NCBI RefSeq assembly: GCF_018449575.1
Contig: NZ_JAAVUT010000010.1
Location: 62,001-126,000 of the forward strand
Direction: 5' to 3'
From: Sodalis sp. dw_96
GTDB lineage: Bacteria > Pseudomonadota > Gammaproteobacteria > Enterobacterales > Enterobacteriaceae
Length of the DNA: 64,000 bases
How positions within the stretch are numbered: position 1 is the stretch's first letter; the number at the start of each line of letters is the position of its first letter. Below the pieces are notes generated by a model. That model was not told the DNA's origin, did not search any database, and worked only from the letters and a program-made list of their open reading frames with translations. The translations under genes were made by a program, and so were the position numbers. Below, piece after piece: positions 17,713 through 28,221 of the stretch.

Positions 17713-17900
17713 ACAGACTGTGTATTTTGGCTCACCGTGAACACCTATTCTGGCGGAACGTGAACGCTGATTCTGATTTATCGTGAACGCGATTTCTGGC
17801 TCAAAATGCCACAGTTTTGCTCCATGACCAGAATTCCTGTTCATGCCGCCGGAATCTGTGTTCACCTTGCCAGAATCCGCGTTCACGTTCCCCAGAATCT
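17713..17900. repeat. IS21-type terminal repeat region
   Basis: Copies of CGTGAAC or its complement GTTCACG recur near 17737, 17757, 17782 and 17882, with degenerate GTTCA copies near 17838 and 17862. They are mixed with repeated CCAGAAT(C/T) blocks. Multiple binding repeats at the left end are characteristic of IS21 elements, and the istA start lies just downstream. Confidence 0.65.
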
Positions 17901-17958
17901 TTCTTAACGCATTGTTTGTTCCTGCTATACATCTCTTTTTCCCCTTCAGGAGAGAGAG

Positions 17959-18234
17959 ATGCCTAATCAAAGGATCGCAATGCGTAAAATCCGTGAAATT
18001 TTAAGACTGCGTTTTGACGTCGGACTCTCTTTGCGCCAGATAAGCCAGTGTACCGACGTCAGTACCGGTGCCATCCAGAAAATGCTCAAACGACTCGCGG
18101 GCTCTCCCGTCTCGTGGCCCTTGCCTGAGGGCATGTCTGATGCACAGCTTGCCCGTCTGCTCTACCCGGAATCTGACAGCCGGCCCGGTGCACGGGAAGA
18201 TCCTGACTGGGCGGTCATGCACATGGTGAGGTAG
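17959..18234 (+). pseudogene. istA: IS21 IstA transposase, N-terminal fragment
   Basis: 91 codons remain of a transposase normally near 500. The product begins MPNQRIAMRKIREILRLR and has the helix-turn-helix LSLRQISQCTDVSTGAIQ, then YPESDSRPGAREDPDW, the standard IstA opening. It stops where an IS3 element begins (about 18236), which suggests that the IS3 insertion or a later deletion removed the rest. Confidence 0.8.
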
Positions 18235-18293
18235 CCTGAGTTTTACGGACACTCCTTCCTGAAATAGAATGGGATCAGAGGAGTAAGTAAATC

Positions 18294-18590
18294 ATGACGA
18301 GAAAAACCCAAAGCTACTCGAAAGAATTTAAAGCTGAAGCCGTTAAAACCGTCCTGGAGCAGGAGCTGTCGATAAATGAAGGCGCATCGCTGTTATCCAT
18401 TCCTGAGGGAACTCTGGGACAGTGGGTTACTGCGGCTAGAAAAGGGGTAGTGACACCGGGCTCCCGTTCGGTCGCTGAGCTGGAGTCCGAAGTTCTCAAT
18501 CTGCGAAAAGCGCTGAATGAAGCCCAGCTCGAACGGGATATATGTAAGCGGCTGGTGAACTCACCTTGCCGTTTAACACCGGCCGGATAA
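18294..18590 (+). pseudogene. IS3-family OrfA, 3' truncated
   Basis: The product starts MTRKTQSYSKEFKAEAVKTV and has the helix-turn-helix INEGASLLSIPEGTLGQWV and the leucine zipper LESEVLNLRKALNEAQLERDI. Homology ends at about base 18546, in the middle of the usual ERDILKKA block, where the 89-bp repeat begins. OrfB is missing. Confidence 0.75.
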
Positions 18591-18637
18591 TACTTTCCGC
18601 GTCTGCCGTAAAGCTGATTTGACAACCTTAGGAACGG
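18549..18637. repeat. 89-bp repeat, copy 2
   Basis: Matches 12300-12388. It starts exactly where IS3 orfA homology ends, so the junction is likely a deletion or insertion endpoint. Downstream, 18638-18787 carries a short perfect hairpin (GGTCGGAC / GTCCGACC near 18731-18751) but no gene. Confidence 0.6.
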
Positions 18638-18787
18638 TTAAGGAACCATTGAGACCGGCCATGCCACTCTACAACCTCACTCTTATTCGTTTGCTGAGAG
18701 CCTGGGGCAGAGAGTGGGCAACGAAGTGCCGGTCGGACTTTCGGGTCCGACCACCCACGATGGGGGGATGAGATATCAAGGGATTGG

Positions 18788-20425
18788 CTATGCGCTAAAG
18801 CTGTTTTCGGCGTAGGGCAACAGTTCGTTTAGCCGGCTGTTGGGCCAGGAAGGCAACCGCGTCAGCACATCCCGCAGCCAGATATAAGGGTCATGACCGT
18901 TGAGTTTGGCGGTTTCCAGCAGGCTAAGGATAGCCGCCATCCGCTGCCCGGCACGAAGCGACCCGGCAAAGAGGCAATTTTTTCGCCCCACCGCCACCGG
19001 ACGCATGACATTTTCGACCCGGTTATTATCGATGGGCACCCGACCGTCCTTGAGATAACGCAACAATGCCGGCCATCGTTTGAGGGTATAGTCCAGCGCG
19101 GTACGCAACCCGGAGTGGGGCGCGGATTGCGCATGCTGCAACAACAGCCATTGCCGGAAGGCCTCAAGCCGGGGTTTGGCATAGCGCTTTCGCCATTGAC
19201 GTTTTTTATCCGCCGGCCGGTGCTTGATTTTGCGCTCAAGTTTGTACAACTCGCGGATGATATCCAGCGCCTGTTTGGCCACCGGGCTTTTATTGGCGCT
19301 AAAGAGGTCAAAGAACTTGCGCCGGACGTGCGCCATGCAGCCGGCCTCCAGCACCTTGGGCTCACTCCCCGTCTTGTCCTTTTCGAACAACGCCTGATAA
19401 CCGGTATAGCCGTCCACCACCAGGGTGCCGGACCAGCCCTTGAGTACGTCGCGGGCGTATTGACCGCTGCGCCCCGGTTGGCAGTCATAGAGCACTATCG
19501 CCCGGTCGGCGCTTTGAGCGGTGATGTAGGCCTACAGATAACCGCGTTGGGTTTTGCCCTTGCCGGGGTCGAGGATGGAGAGCGTGGTCTCGTCAGCCTG
19601 CAGCACCGGGTGTTGCAGCAGGTCGTGGTGAAGCGTCTCGGCCAGCGGCTTGAGCGCCGCGCCCACCGCGCCGAACCAGCCGGCGAGCGTGTTGCGGGGG
19701 AGTTCGACGCCGCTGCGCTGATAGATGGCCTGCTGACGGTAGAGCGGCAGATGATCAAGGCTTTTGGCGCACACCACCTGCGCCAGCAGCCCCGGCCCGG
19801 GTTGCCCTTTTTCTATCAGCTGTGCCGGGAGAGCCGCGCTGACTAAGGTGTCGCAGTGTTCACAGCTATACTGCGGGCGGATATGACGATGCACGATAAA
19901 ACGCGCCGGCACATAGTCCAGCCGTTCGCTGATTTCATCCCGGATGAAGCGCAGGATATGGCCGCAGTCCGGGCACATGTCCGATGCCGGCGCCAGGCGG
20001 ATGTCCTCGCGCGGTAGTTCCGGCGGCAGCGGCTGGCGTTTAGGTACAGCCGGTTTGGGGGCTCTGGGTTCGGGTAATAGCGTTTCAAGCTGCTGTTCGA
20101 TATCGGCGGTGTCAACCTCGATATCTTCGTCGAACAGCCCACGCTGCTCGCCCTGGAAGGCTTCGCTTTTACGGCCGAAGCGCCAGCGGCGGGCATTTTT
20201 CAGCGCCTCTTCCAGTTGCTGGATATACCGGGCCAGCGCCTGATTTTTTTGTGTTTGCTGCTCGAGGTCGGCGCGCAGTGTCGATGCGACCGCCTCCTGC
20301 GCCCGGTTTTTTAGCGTTTGCTGCTCAAGCTCCGATGTTTGCTGTTCAAGGTCCGCGAGTAATTTCAACGCCAGGGAGCGCAGGTCATCGGGGTCTTGTG
20401 AGGTCAGCAGCGAGTCGATATCCAT
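18788..20425 (-). pseudogene. tnpC: IS66 TnpC transposase interrupted by one amber codon
   Basis: Two consecutive frames in the same phase together make a full TnpC. The N-terminal part has a leucine-rich coiled coil (LEQQTSELEQQTLKNR), the RRWRFGRKSE linker, the zinc-finger-like CPDCGHILR and QYSCEHCD, and the start of the DDE core (LQADETTLSILDPGKGK). The C-terminal part continues with GTLVVDGYTGY, ACMAHVRRKF and DNRVENVMRPVAVGRKNCLFAG. The break is a single TAG at about 19533-19535, where family members have Trp (TGG), after KTQRGYL. A single G-to-A change explains it. Confidence 0.85.
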
Positions 20426-20491
20426 GCACTGATTTTATCAAATCACTGTATTATTGTCATTTAAAATCAATGTATTAATTCACTTTTATCT

Positions 20492-20827
20492 TTATTTCCA
20501 TTGGCTTAAATCCAGGCCGTCAACGCGTTGCCAGTCGATGCCCTTGGTCAGCCAGTCGAACTGCTCGGGCGACAACATCCAGACGCCATCGCCCTGTTTG
20601 GGCCAGATAAAATGGCCCTGGTGGAGGCGGCGCAGGCATAGCCAGACGCCGTGTTTATCCCAGCGCAGGACTTTCACGCGGGAATGAGACTTGTTGCAAA
20701 AAACAAAGGCGGCGCCTTCCTGCCAGGCCTGGTGCAGATTGTCGGTGATGTATTGGGTGAGCGTATCAATGCCGCGACGCATGTCAACCGGCTCAAGCGC
20801 CAGCCAGATGTACTGTGGGGTCAGCAT
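20492..20827 (-). CDS. tnpB: IS66 accessory protein TnpB
   Basis: 111 residues from the ATG at 20827 (MLTPQYIWLALEPVDMRRG); the longer upstream frame to 21049 is a shadow of tnpA. The family signatures DMRRGIDTL, FVFCNKSHSRVKVLRWDKHG and FIWP are intact. TnpB is required for IS66 transposition by an unknown mechanism. It overlaps tnpA by 7 bp, as usual. Confidence 0.9.
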   Translation of the reverse strand: MLTPQYIWLALEPVDMRRGIDTLTQYITDNLHQAWQEGAAFVFCNKSHSRVKVLRWDKHGVWLCLRRLHQGHFIWPKQGDGVWMLSPEQFDWLTKGIDWQRVDGLDLSQWK

Positions 20828-21129
20828 AAGGATAAAGCCTGCATGACGACCATCAGCTGAGCCGGAAGGCAACTGACCGAACAGCCATTGGGCAGATTGA
20901 ACAAGACAGTGTCGTTGCGGCCGGCATCCGGGGTCCTGCGCTGAACGGGAATAAACGCGCCGGGCGCAGGGGAGGTCACATCGCTGCTCATTGGCCGAAT
21001 TTTCAACCAGCGATAAAAGTTGTGAGGCGCAATGCGGTGTTGTTGACAATAAAGTGACTTGGTTAATCCGCTGCGCCGCCAGGCTTCAATATGCCGTAAC
21101 TGTTCGGCGCGGGTATGCCGTTTTAACAT
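20821..21129 (-). CDS. tnpA: IS66 accessory protein TnpA
   Basis: About 102 residues from the ATG at 21129, preceded by GGAAGAGAG. It has the helix-turn-helix HIEAWRRSGLTKSLYCQQHRI and the PHNFYRWLK motif expected in this family, then a C-terminal hydrophobic FNLPNGCSVSCLPAQ region. It looks intact. In IS66 elements it is transcribed first and overlaps tnpB. Confidence 0.85.
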   Translation of the reverse strand: MLKRHTRAEQLRHIEAWRRSGLTKSLYCQQHRIAPHNFYRWLKIRPMSSDVTSPAPGAFIPVQRRTPDAGRNDTVLFNLPNGCSVSCLPAQLMVVMQALSLC

Positions 21130-21213
21130 GCTCTCTTCCAAACCAAAAATAATATAGAAAAGAGCATGCGATAACGAAATGAGATCAACAAGGCGAGATG
21201 CCCGTTTGCTTAC

Positions 21214-21714
21214 GGTGTTTCAGCGCCTGGCTGTGGAAAAACGGAGCCGAGTTGAGGAAGGTGGATTTGTACACTGGTCATGTGCACATGATGTTGCGGA
21301 TGCCGTCGAAGGATGATCGCCTGAATCAGTTGCACCTTCCGTGATAGGCTTTCCACCGCCAGATGGCGCCAACTTAGGGATGCGCATTAGCATCCACGCC
21401 AGCCGCTTTTTGAGCGGCTCACACCATGAATGCCCCGGACTTGCCGGGAAATTGTTACCTTGAGCAGTTCAGAAAAGGCGAGTTAGTCTCACTGTAGTGT
21501 AATTGCTGTAAGGGGCTCCCTCGCTCATTTTCTTTAATTTTCTCGTGGGGACGGCTGTGGCTGATGAAACGTTGTCCGACGTGCTCCATTCTGAACAGGG
21601 GCGGATAAGATGATGTTCATCTCTTTTTATTGCCGCTTGCTGTCTGCTCTGAATAACCAACCGGCTATTGGCGGCATCTATATGACCTTGTTCTAACAAA
21701 TCAAGACGGTCCGC
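21214..21714. other. gene-poor debris between IS66 and the integrase
   Basis: About 500 bp without an intact gene. A short frame near 21250-21330 reads TGHVHMMLRMPSKDD, reminiscent of the HVHM motif of IS200-type TnpA, but too short to be sure. A G/C-rich hairpin (GCCGCTTTTTGAGCGGC) lies near 21400. Confidence 0.35.
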
Positions 21715-22400
21715 CTAATCCTGCATCATGATTCGTCGCTGTTCAACGTAGGCCGCATGGTTGTAGGCTGCACTCACTTTATTCGGGTCGGTATGAGAAA
21801 GCTGTGCTTCTATCCATGTCTTTGGATAACCAATTTCATGCAGTGCAGTAGAGATTGTGCCACGGATACCTTGGCCAGTCAGACGATCTTTATATCCCAT
21901 CCGTTTGAGGGCTTGGTTGAGTGTGTTTTCACTCATGCGCTTTTTCAGGTCAGAACTGTGGGGTAAGAGGAATCGCTGCGCAAGTTTGATATTACCGAGC
22001 AGGTGGCGGATGATTTCAATAGATTGGACAGATAAAGGGACGGTATAGGGCAGGATATCTTGTACGTGCTTGCCGTTCTTGCGCAAAAGCTTTTTTTAGC
22101 TGTTTTACGTTATCCGGTGGAATAAACCATAATCCACGCCCCAGATCAAACTGCTCTGGCGTAGCCAGGCGTAGCTCGCCAGTGCGAACACCTGTCAGCA
22201 ACAGCAGGCGAAGCCCCAACTGGGTGTTCTGTTGGCCAGTACAGGGAGATTCGCTTTTGTTTTCCTCCCCAGTAATAGCGGAAGTGCCAGGTTTTTCCAC
22301 CTTTGGGTGAAACAGCAAGCGAAAGGCCGGCATCATCGGGGAGGGTATAGGCTTTGCCGGTAATTTTGGCCCGGCGGACTGTGGTATCGGAAAGTGCCAT
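21715..22400 (-). pseudogene. int: P4-type tyrosine integrase, deleted and frameshifted
   Basis: The N-terminus (MALSDTTVRRAKITGKAYTLPD, then GLSLAVSPKGGKTWHFRYYW) is a typical P4-integrase opening. It is joined directly to the catalytic part (LLLLTGVRTGELRLATPEQFDL), so the central 150 or so residues are missing. A frameshift after PPDNVKQLKK leads to the last third, where LTGQGIRGTIST replaces the usual HxxR motif and QLSHTDPNKVSAAYNHA holds the final His and Tyr. It lies at the 3' end of tRNA-Asn, the normal site for this integrase class. It shows that an island was once inserted here and has lost mobility. Confidence 0.85.
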
Positions 22401-22496
22401 GATCGTAGCTCCTGATTTTTGGTCAGAGCTGGATTCTGGTTTCCAATCGAACAATCATAAAGCAACAATCCGGAATCGAACTCCCCCGCATTTCCG

Positions 22497-22520
22497 ATGG
22501 ACTTAAAAATGGACTTAAAA
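22497..22520. repeat. tandem 12-bp direct repeat near the integrase start
   Basis: ATGGACTTAAAA occurs twice in immediate tandem, between the integrase start and the tRNA. Short direct repeats in this position can be arm-type integrase binding sites of an attachment site. An inverted repeat TGTGGAT / ATCCACA lies at 22596-22619, next to the tRNA 3' end. Confidence 0.4.
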
Positions 22521-22629
22521 GTATCGGATACAGGTGGATTTCAGTGGATGTCGCTGGAGCATACAAGGATAATTTTCATCCCTATATCAATGACCTGTGG
22601 ATATCATTAGACATCCACAGAACAAGAAT

Positions 22630-22705
22630 TGGCTCCTCTAACTGGACTCGAACCAGTGACATACGGATTAACAGTCCGCCGTTCTACCGACTGAACTACA
22701 GAGGA
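22630..22705 (-). tRNA. tRNA-Asn (GTT)
   Basis: Read on the reverse strand it starts TCCTCTGTAGTTCAGTCGG, has the anticodon loop CTGTTAA and the T-loop GGTTCGAGTCC, and ends with an encoded CCA. The sequence is nearly identical to E. coli tRNA-Asn; the acceptor stem has one G-T wobble at its inner pair (CTCTG with TAGAG). Its 3' end faces the integrase relic, so it probably served as the attachment site. I looked for a second copy of the 3' end in the window and did not find one. Confidence 0.97.
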
Positions 22706-22973
22706 ATTGACCGAACGCTGCGAATAATAATGGTGTCGGCCGGATTTGTCAAAGCGCATTTTCATTCAGGGTTGTGTTTGGTCAAAGCCCCGGCAGAATG
22801 CTGATTTTACAAGCAAAATAATCTTGATTAACTCAATGTAAATCCTCCGCTAACGTAATTTATTTCTTTTTATCATCACTTCAATGACGGCCCCGGCCGT
22901 TTTTTATCGATCCCAAGACTGATTGGCCAGTTCTGGTCATGCCATTGTCCATTATGTCCATTTCCCCGCTTCT

Positions 22974-22996
22974 AACCGGACATCTTGTGTCCGGTT
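22974..22996. promoter_or_regulatory. 9-bp palindrome overlapping the nifH upstream activator site
   Basis: AACCGGACA and TGTCCGGTT form a perfect inverted repeat with a 5-bp spacer. Its right arm begins with the TGT of the NifA-type site. It could be a second regulator's site or a divergent NifA half-site. No function can be read from sequence alone. The rest of the 22706-23149 gap is AT-rich leader. Confidence 0.4.
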
Positions 22997-23003
22997 TCCG
23001 ACA
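22988..23003 (+). promoter_or_regulatory. NifA upstream activator site of nifH
   Basis: TGT-CCGGTTTCCG-ACA fits TGT-N10-ACA exactly and lies about 95 bp upstream of the -24 box, the normal distance for NifA binding with DNA looping. Confidence 0.8.
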
Positions 23004-23026
23004 AAAGGTTTGCTGTTTGTTCATAA

Positions 23027-24034
<1,008 letters not shown>

Positions 24035-24114
24035 TATCGACCTGCGTAAGTCCCTGAGCCGGCAACGGCTGGCTTAGGACATTGCCCCCGTTATTTCTCG
24101 TAAAGGATATCGCC

Positions 24115-25563
24115 ATGACCGATATTACCGGCGAACAAACCCTGGCGCTGATTCAGGAAGTGCTCGAAGTTTTCCCTGAAAAAGCCCGTAAAGAACGTGC
24201 CAAGCATTACATGTTAAGCTCCCCGGAATTGGAGAGCGTCGGTAAATGCATCACCTCCAACCGTAAATCGCAGCCTGGCGTTATGACGGTGCGCGGCTGC
24301 GCCTATGCCGGCTCGAAGGGGGTAGTGTTCGGCCCGATCAAAGACATGGCCCATATTTCCCATGGCCCCATCGGCTGCGGTCAATATTCCCGCGCCGGGC
24401 GCCGTAATTACTATACCGGCTACAGCGGCGTGAATGCGTTCGGTACCCTGAATTTCACCTCTGATTTTCAGGAAAAGGACATTGTGTTCGGCGGCGATAA
24501 AAAGCTGGCCAAGCTGATAGACGAGTTGGAAACGCTGTTTCCGTTAACCAAGGGAATCTCCATTCAATCCGAATGCCCGGTGGGCCTTATCGGTGACGAT
24601 ATTGAAGCGGTGGCGCGGGAAGCGCAGAAAAAATTCGACAAACCGGTGGTGCCGGTGCGTTGCGAAGGTTTCCGCGGCGTGTCCCAGTCCCTGGGCCATC
24701 ATATCGCCAACGATGTGGTGCGTGACTGGATCCTGTCCAATCGTGACGGGAAAGAGTTCGACACCACACCTTATGACGTCGCCATTATCGGCGATTACAA
24801 TATCGGCGGCGACGCTTGGGCTTCCCGGATCCTGTTACAGGAAATCGGTCTGCGCGTGGTGGCGCAGTGGTCCGGCGACGGCACCCTGGTGGAAATGGAA
24901 AATACGCCGAAGGTGAAATTGAACCTGGTGCACTGCTACCGGTCAATGAACTATATCTCCCGTCACATGGAAGAAAAATACGGCATTCCCTGGATGGAAT
25001 ATAACTTCTTCGGCCCGACCAAAATCGCCGAATCCCTGCGCAAAATCGCCGCGCTGTTCGACGTGCATATCCAAGCCAAGACCGAAGAAGTCATTGCCCG
25101 CTATCAGGCGCAAACCGACGCCGTTATCAACAAATATCGTCCGCGTCTGGAAGGTAAACGGGTGCTGTTATATCTCGGCGGCCTGCGTCCCCGCCATATT
25201 ATCGGCGCTTACGAAGACCTGGGCATGGAAATTGTCGGCAGCGGTTATGAATTCGCCCATAACGACGATTACGACCGCACCCTGCCGGATCTGAACAAGA
25301 GCACCTTGCTGTTTGACGATGCCAGCAGCTTTGAGCTGGAAGAGATCATCAAAATCTTGAAACCGGATTTGATTGGTTCCGGCATCAAAGAGAAATATAT
25401 CTTCCAGAAGATGGGATTCCCCTTCCGGCAGATGCACTCCTGGGATTATTCCGGCCCTTATCACGGCTACGACGGTTTTGCCGTATTCGCCCGGGATATG
25501 GACATGACGTTAAACAACCCGAGCTGGACCCAAATGACCGCGCCGTGGCTGAAGACCGCCTGA
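24115..25563 (+). CDS. nifD: nitrogenase molybdenum-iron protein alpha chain
   Basis: 482 residues from [12 protein letters not shown] (ATG 24115), the Klebsiella-like start and length. P-cluster cysteine regions are visible in [24 protein letters not shown] and [12 protein letters not shown]. The FeMo-cofactor ligands fall in [12 protein letters not shown] (Cys) and [17 protein letters not shown] (His). The alpha chain carries the FeMo-cofactor where N2 is reduced. Eighty bases separate it from nifH. No frameshift or missing ligand was seen. Confidence 0.98.
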   Translation: MTDITGEQTLALIQEVLEVFPEKARKERAKHYMLSSPELESVGKCITSNRKSQPGVMTVRGCAYAGSKGVVFGPIKDMAHISHGPIGCGQYSRAGRRNYYTGYSGVNAFGTLNFTSDFQEKDIVFGGDKKLAKLIDELETLFPLTKGISIQSECPVGLIGDDIEAVAREAQKKFDKPVVPVRCEGFRGVSQSLGHHIANDVVRDWILSNRDGKEFDTTPYDVAIIGDYNIGGDAWASRILLQEIGLRVVAQWSGDGTLVEMENTPKVKLNLVHCYRSMNYISRHMEEKYGIPWMEYNFFGPTKIAESLRKIAALFDVHIQAKTEEVIARYQAQTDAVINKYRPRLEGKRVLLYLGGLRPRHIIGAYEDLGMEIVGSGYEFAHNDDYDRTLPDLNKSTLLFDDASSFELEEIIKILKPDLIGSGIKEKYIFQKMGFPFRQMHSWDYSGPYHGYDGFAVFARDMDMTLNNPSWTQMTAPWLKTA

Positions 25564-25621
25564 GATTGCCCGCTTGTTAAACCCGTCAGTTCACAGATTT
25601 GTGGCGCGGGAGGAGAGAATC

Positions 25622-27193
25622 ATGAGTCAGAGTGTTGAAAAAACCAAAGCCTGTTATCCGCTGTTTGAAGAGGCTGAATATCAGGCGCTGTTCACCAGCA
25701 AGCGCGACCTGGAAGAAGCCCACGGCGCAGCCCGGGTGAACGAGGTCTTTGCATGGACCACCACGCCGGAATACCAGGAGCTGAACTTTAAACGCGAAGC
25801 CCTGACCATCGACCCGGCCAAAGCCTGTCAGCCGTTGGGGGCGGTACTCTGCTCACTGGGGTTCGCCAAATCACTGCCGTATGTGCACGGTTCCCAAGGC
25901 TGCGTGGCCTATTTTCGTACCTATTTCAACCGCCATTTCAAGGAACCGGTGGCCTGTGTTTCCGATTCCATGACCGAGGACGCGGCGGTATTCGGCGGCA
26001 ACAAAAATATGAATGATGGCTTGCAAAACGCCGCGGCACTCTACAAACCGGAGATTATCGCCGTCTCCACCACCTGTATGGCGGAGGTGATCGGCGACGA
26101 TATCAGCTCCTTTATCGCCAATGCTAAAAAAGATGGCTTTGTGGACAGCAAGGTTGCGGTGCCCTATGCCCATACCCCGAGCTTTATCGGCAGCCATATT
26201 ACCGGCTGGGATAACATGTTCGAAGGGTTCGCCCGGGAATTTACCGATAAAAGCGAAAGCCGGGACTCTCAGCCGGGCAGCAACGGCAAGATCAATCTGG
26301 TGACCGGTTTTGAAACCTACCTGGGTAATTACCGGGTCATTAAACGCATGATGGAACAGATGGGCGTCGGCTACAGCCTGTTGTCCGATCCCTCCGAAGT
26401 GCTGGATACCCCGGCGGACGGCGAATACCGCATGTACGCCGGCGGCACTACTCAGGAGGAAATGCGCGATGCCCCCAACGCCATCGATACCTTGCTGCTG
26501 CAACCCTGGCATCTGCTGAAAACCAAAAAAGTGGTGCAGGAAGAGTGGCGGCAGCCGGCGACCGCGGTCAGCGTCCCCATGGGATTGAACGCCACCGACC
26601 GGTTTTTGATGACCGTCAGCGAACTCACCGGAAAACCCATTCCCGATGCCCTTACGCTGGAGCGCGGCCGGCTGGTGGATATGATGCTCGATTCCCATAC
26701 CTGGCTGCACGGCAAGAGCTACGGCCTGTACGGCGACCCGGATTTTGTCATGGGCATGACGGAAATGCTGCTGGAACTGGGGTGTGAACCGACGGTGATC
26801 CTGTGCCATAACGGCAACAAGCGTTGGCAAAAAGCCATGAAAAAAATCCTGGCGGATTCCCCTTACGGCCAGGAGAGCGAAGTCTATATCAACTGCGACC
26901 TGTGGCACTTCCGTTCGCTGATGTTTACCCGTAAACCGGATTTTATGATCGGCAACTCCTACGGCAAATTTATTCAGCGCGATACGCTGGCCAAAGGGGA
27001 GCAGTTTGAGGTTCCGCTGATTCGCATCGGTTTCCCGATCTTTGACCGCCACCATTTGCACCGCCTTTCCACCTGGGGCTATGAAGGCGCCATGACGGTG
27101 TTGACCACCCTGGTGAACGCCACGCTGGAAAAACTGGATCGCGACACCATGAAACTCGGCAAAACCGATTATAGCTATGATCTGATTCGCTGA
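25622..27193 (+). CDS. nifK: nitrogenase molybdenum-iron protein beta chain
   Basis: 523 residues from MSQSVEKTKACYPLFEE (ATG 25622, GGAGAG upstream). P-cluster cysteines lie in PAKACQPLGAVLCSLGF, HGSQGCVAYFRTYFNRH and STTCMAEVIGDD. It forms the alpha2-beta2 tetramer with NifD, sharing the P-cluster at the subunit interface. The length matches the Klebsiella protein. A long reverse-strand frame (25871-27493) over this gene is a codon-bias shadow. Confidence 0.98.
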   Translation: MSQSVEKTKACYPLFEEAEYQALFTSKRDLEEAHGAARVNEVFAWTTTPEYQELNFKREALTIDPAKACQPLGAVLCSLGFAKSLPYVHGSQGCVAYFRTYFNRHFKEPVACVSDSMTEDAAVFGGNKNMNDGLQNAAALYKPEIIAVSTTCMAEVIGDDISSFIANAKKDGFVDSKVAVPYAHTPSFIGSHITGWDNMFEGFAREFTDKSESRDSQPGSNGKINLVTGFETYLGNYRVIKRMMEQMGVGYSLLSDPSEVLDTPADGEYRMYAGGTTQEEMRDAPNAIDTLLLQPWHLLKTKKVVQEEWRQPATAVSVPMGLNATDRFLMTVSELTGKPIPDALTLERGRLVDMMLDSHTWLHGKSYGLYGDPDFVMGMTEMLLELGCEPTVILCHNGNKRWQKAMKKILADSPYGQESEVYINCDLWHFRSLMFTRKPDFMIGNSYGKFIQRDTLAKGEQFEVPLIRIGFPIFDRHHLHRLSTWGYEGAMTVLTTLVNATLEKLDRDTMKLGKTDYSYDLIR

Positions 27194-27241
27194 CCTTTCA
27201 CCCCGGACTTGCGCCGGGGTGGACTTTGCTGGAGACCTGTG

Positions 27242-27478
27242 ATGCCGAGTGTATTGTTCAGTGAAAAAAACGATGGTTTGTACTGCTATATCGCCAAACA
27301 GGACCTGGAAGCGCGGGTCCTGCATATTGAATTCGACGACGCGGCGTGCTGGGGGGGCAATTTCGAACTGGAGGGCGGCAAGTCCTACTATATTTATCCG
27401 CAACCGGGAAAACCGCCTTTTCCGGTGCGTCTGCGCGCCAGCAAAAACGGCGGGGAATCTTCGGGAACAGGAGTATAG
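27242..27478 (+). CDS. nifT: NifT/FixU family protein
   Basis: 78 residues, start MPSVLFSEKNDGLYCYIAKQD. The family pattern is kept: FYV-like strand, a central acidic LEARVLHIEFDDA, then a WGG-containing turn and GGKSYYIYPQP. NifT is a small, conserved protein with no essential role shown; it may assist nitrogenase maturation. It lies between nifK and nifY as in Klebsiella, and its stop is 2 bp before the nifY start. Confidence 0.92.
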   Translation: MPSVLFSEKNDGLYCYIAKQDLEARVLHIEFDDAACWGGNFELEGGKSYYIYPQPGKPPFPVRLRASKNGGESSGTGV

Positions 27479-27480
27479 CG

Positions 27481-28158
27481 ATGAATGTACCAACAGACGA
27501 TGCCTTATTCTGGCGCGTATTCGCCCTGGCTCAATTGTTGCCGCAGCTCCCGCCGCCGGCGTTAATTTCCTGGCTGGAGCTGGTATGCCGGCAGCCTTTG
27601 TCGTCCGCCCCGCTGGCGCGGCTCAGTTCCGCCGCGCTGGCGCAGGGATTTCCCGCCGATGTTCCGCCGCCGTCGGAGACGCAATGGCGTCAGGTGATGG
27701 CCTGCCTGAAGGGGGATTTGCCCGTCCATCTCACCACGCACCCTGAGCGCGGGCAACCGTTGCAGCTGCGCGCCGCCTTCGCTTCCAGCGACGGCCTGAT
27801 GGTGGACGGCCATTTCGGTCAAAGTAAGCTGTTTTTTATCTATGCCTTTGACGGCCTCGAGCCTTTTCTGCTGCAGGTGCGCCGCTATCGCGAAACCTCC
27901 GACGGCCAAGAAGAGGGCAATGAAGCGCGGGCCAGGCTCATCAGCGATTGCCATTTACTGTTTTGTGAGGCCATCGGCGGTCCGGCCGCCGCCCGTGTAA
28001 TCAGAAATAACATTCATCCGATAAAAATCAAGCCGCCGATGGACATCAGCCAACAGCTGCAAGCGCTGCAAACCATGCTGGGCGGGCGTATACCTCCCTG
28101 GTTGTCGAAGCGGCTGGGCAAACCACAACCTTACGCGCAGCCGGATTTTTCGGTGTAA
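27481..28158 (+). CDS. nifY: NifY, cofactor-insertion chaperone
   Basis: 225 residues from MNVPTDDALFW (ATG 27481). The NifX/NifY-type dinitrogenase iron-molybdenum cofactor-binding fold is visible in RAAFASSDGLMVDGHFGQSKLFFIYAF. An N-terminal helical domain precedes it. In Klebsiella NifY binds apo-dinitrogenase until the FeMo-cofactor is inserted. The C-terminus (PPWLSKRLGKPQPYAQPDFSV) is typical of NifY/NafY. Last gene of the nifHDKTY operon. Confidence 0.93.
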   Translation: MNVPTDDALFWRVFALAQLLPQLPPPALISWLELVCRQPLSSAPLARLSSAALAQGFPADVPPPSETQWRQVMACLKGDLPVHLTTHPERGQPLQLRAAFASSDGLMVDGHFGQSKLFFIYAFDGLEPFLLQVRRYRETSDGQEEGNEARARLISDCHLLFCEAIGGPAAARVIRNNIHPIKIKPPMDISQQLQALQTMLGGRIPPWLSKRLGKPQPYAQPDFSV

Positions 28159-28188
28159 TTGAGTGAATTATATCATATGTGATAATGT

Positions 28189-28221
28189 GCCAGCCGGCAT
28201 CAGCAGACTGGCTTTATTATT
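28189..28221 (+). terminator. possible terminator after nifY
   Basis: GCCAG at 28189-28193 and CTGGC at 28208-28212 can pair and are followed by TTTATTATT. The stem is short. The T-rich tail overlaps the stop of the convergent ankyrin gene, so it may serve both directions. Confidence 0.45.

Larger units (their letters stand above)
18788..21213 (-). mobile_element. IS66-family insertion sequence
   Basis: Three genes in the IS66 order tnpA-tnpB-tnpC are read leftwards. The right end is probably at 21213, where the reverse strand begins GTAAGC, the usual IS66 terminus. I could not find the matching left terminal repeat, so the left end may be deleted. This is the best preserved mobile element here, but its tnpC carries a stop codon. 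Confidence 0.75.

Noticed and set aside
18893..19846. 317-residue forward frame
   Set aside because: It is antisense to IS66 tnpC and has no start signal or family resemblance.
25871..27493. 540-residue reverse-strand open frame over nifK
   Set aside because: It is exactly antisense to nifK, has no recognisable domain and arises from GC-rich third positions.
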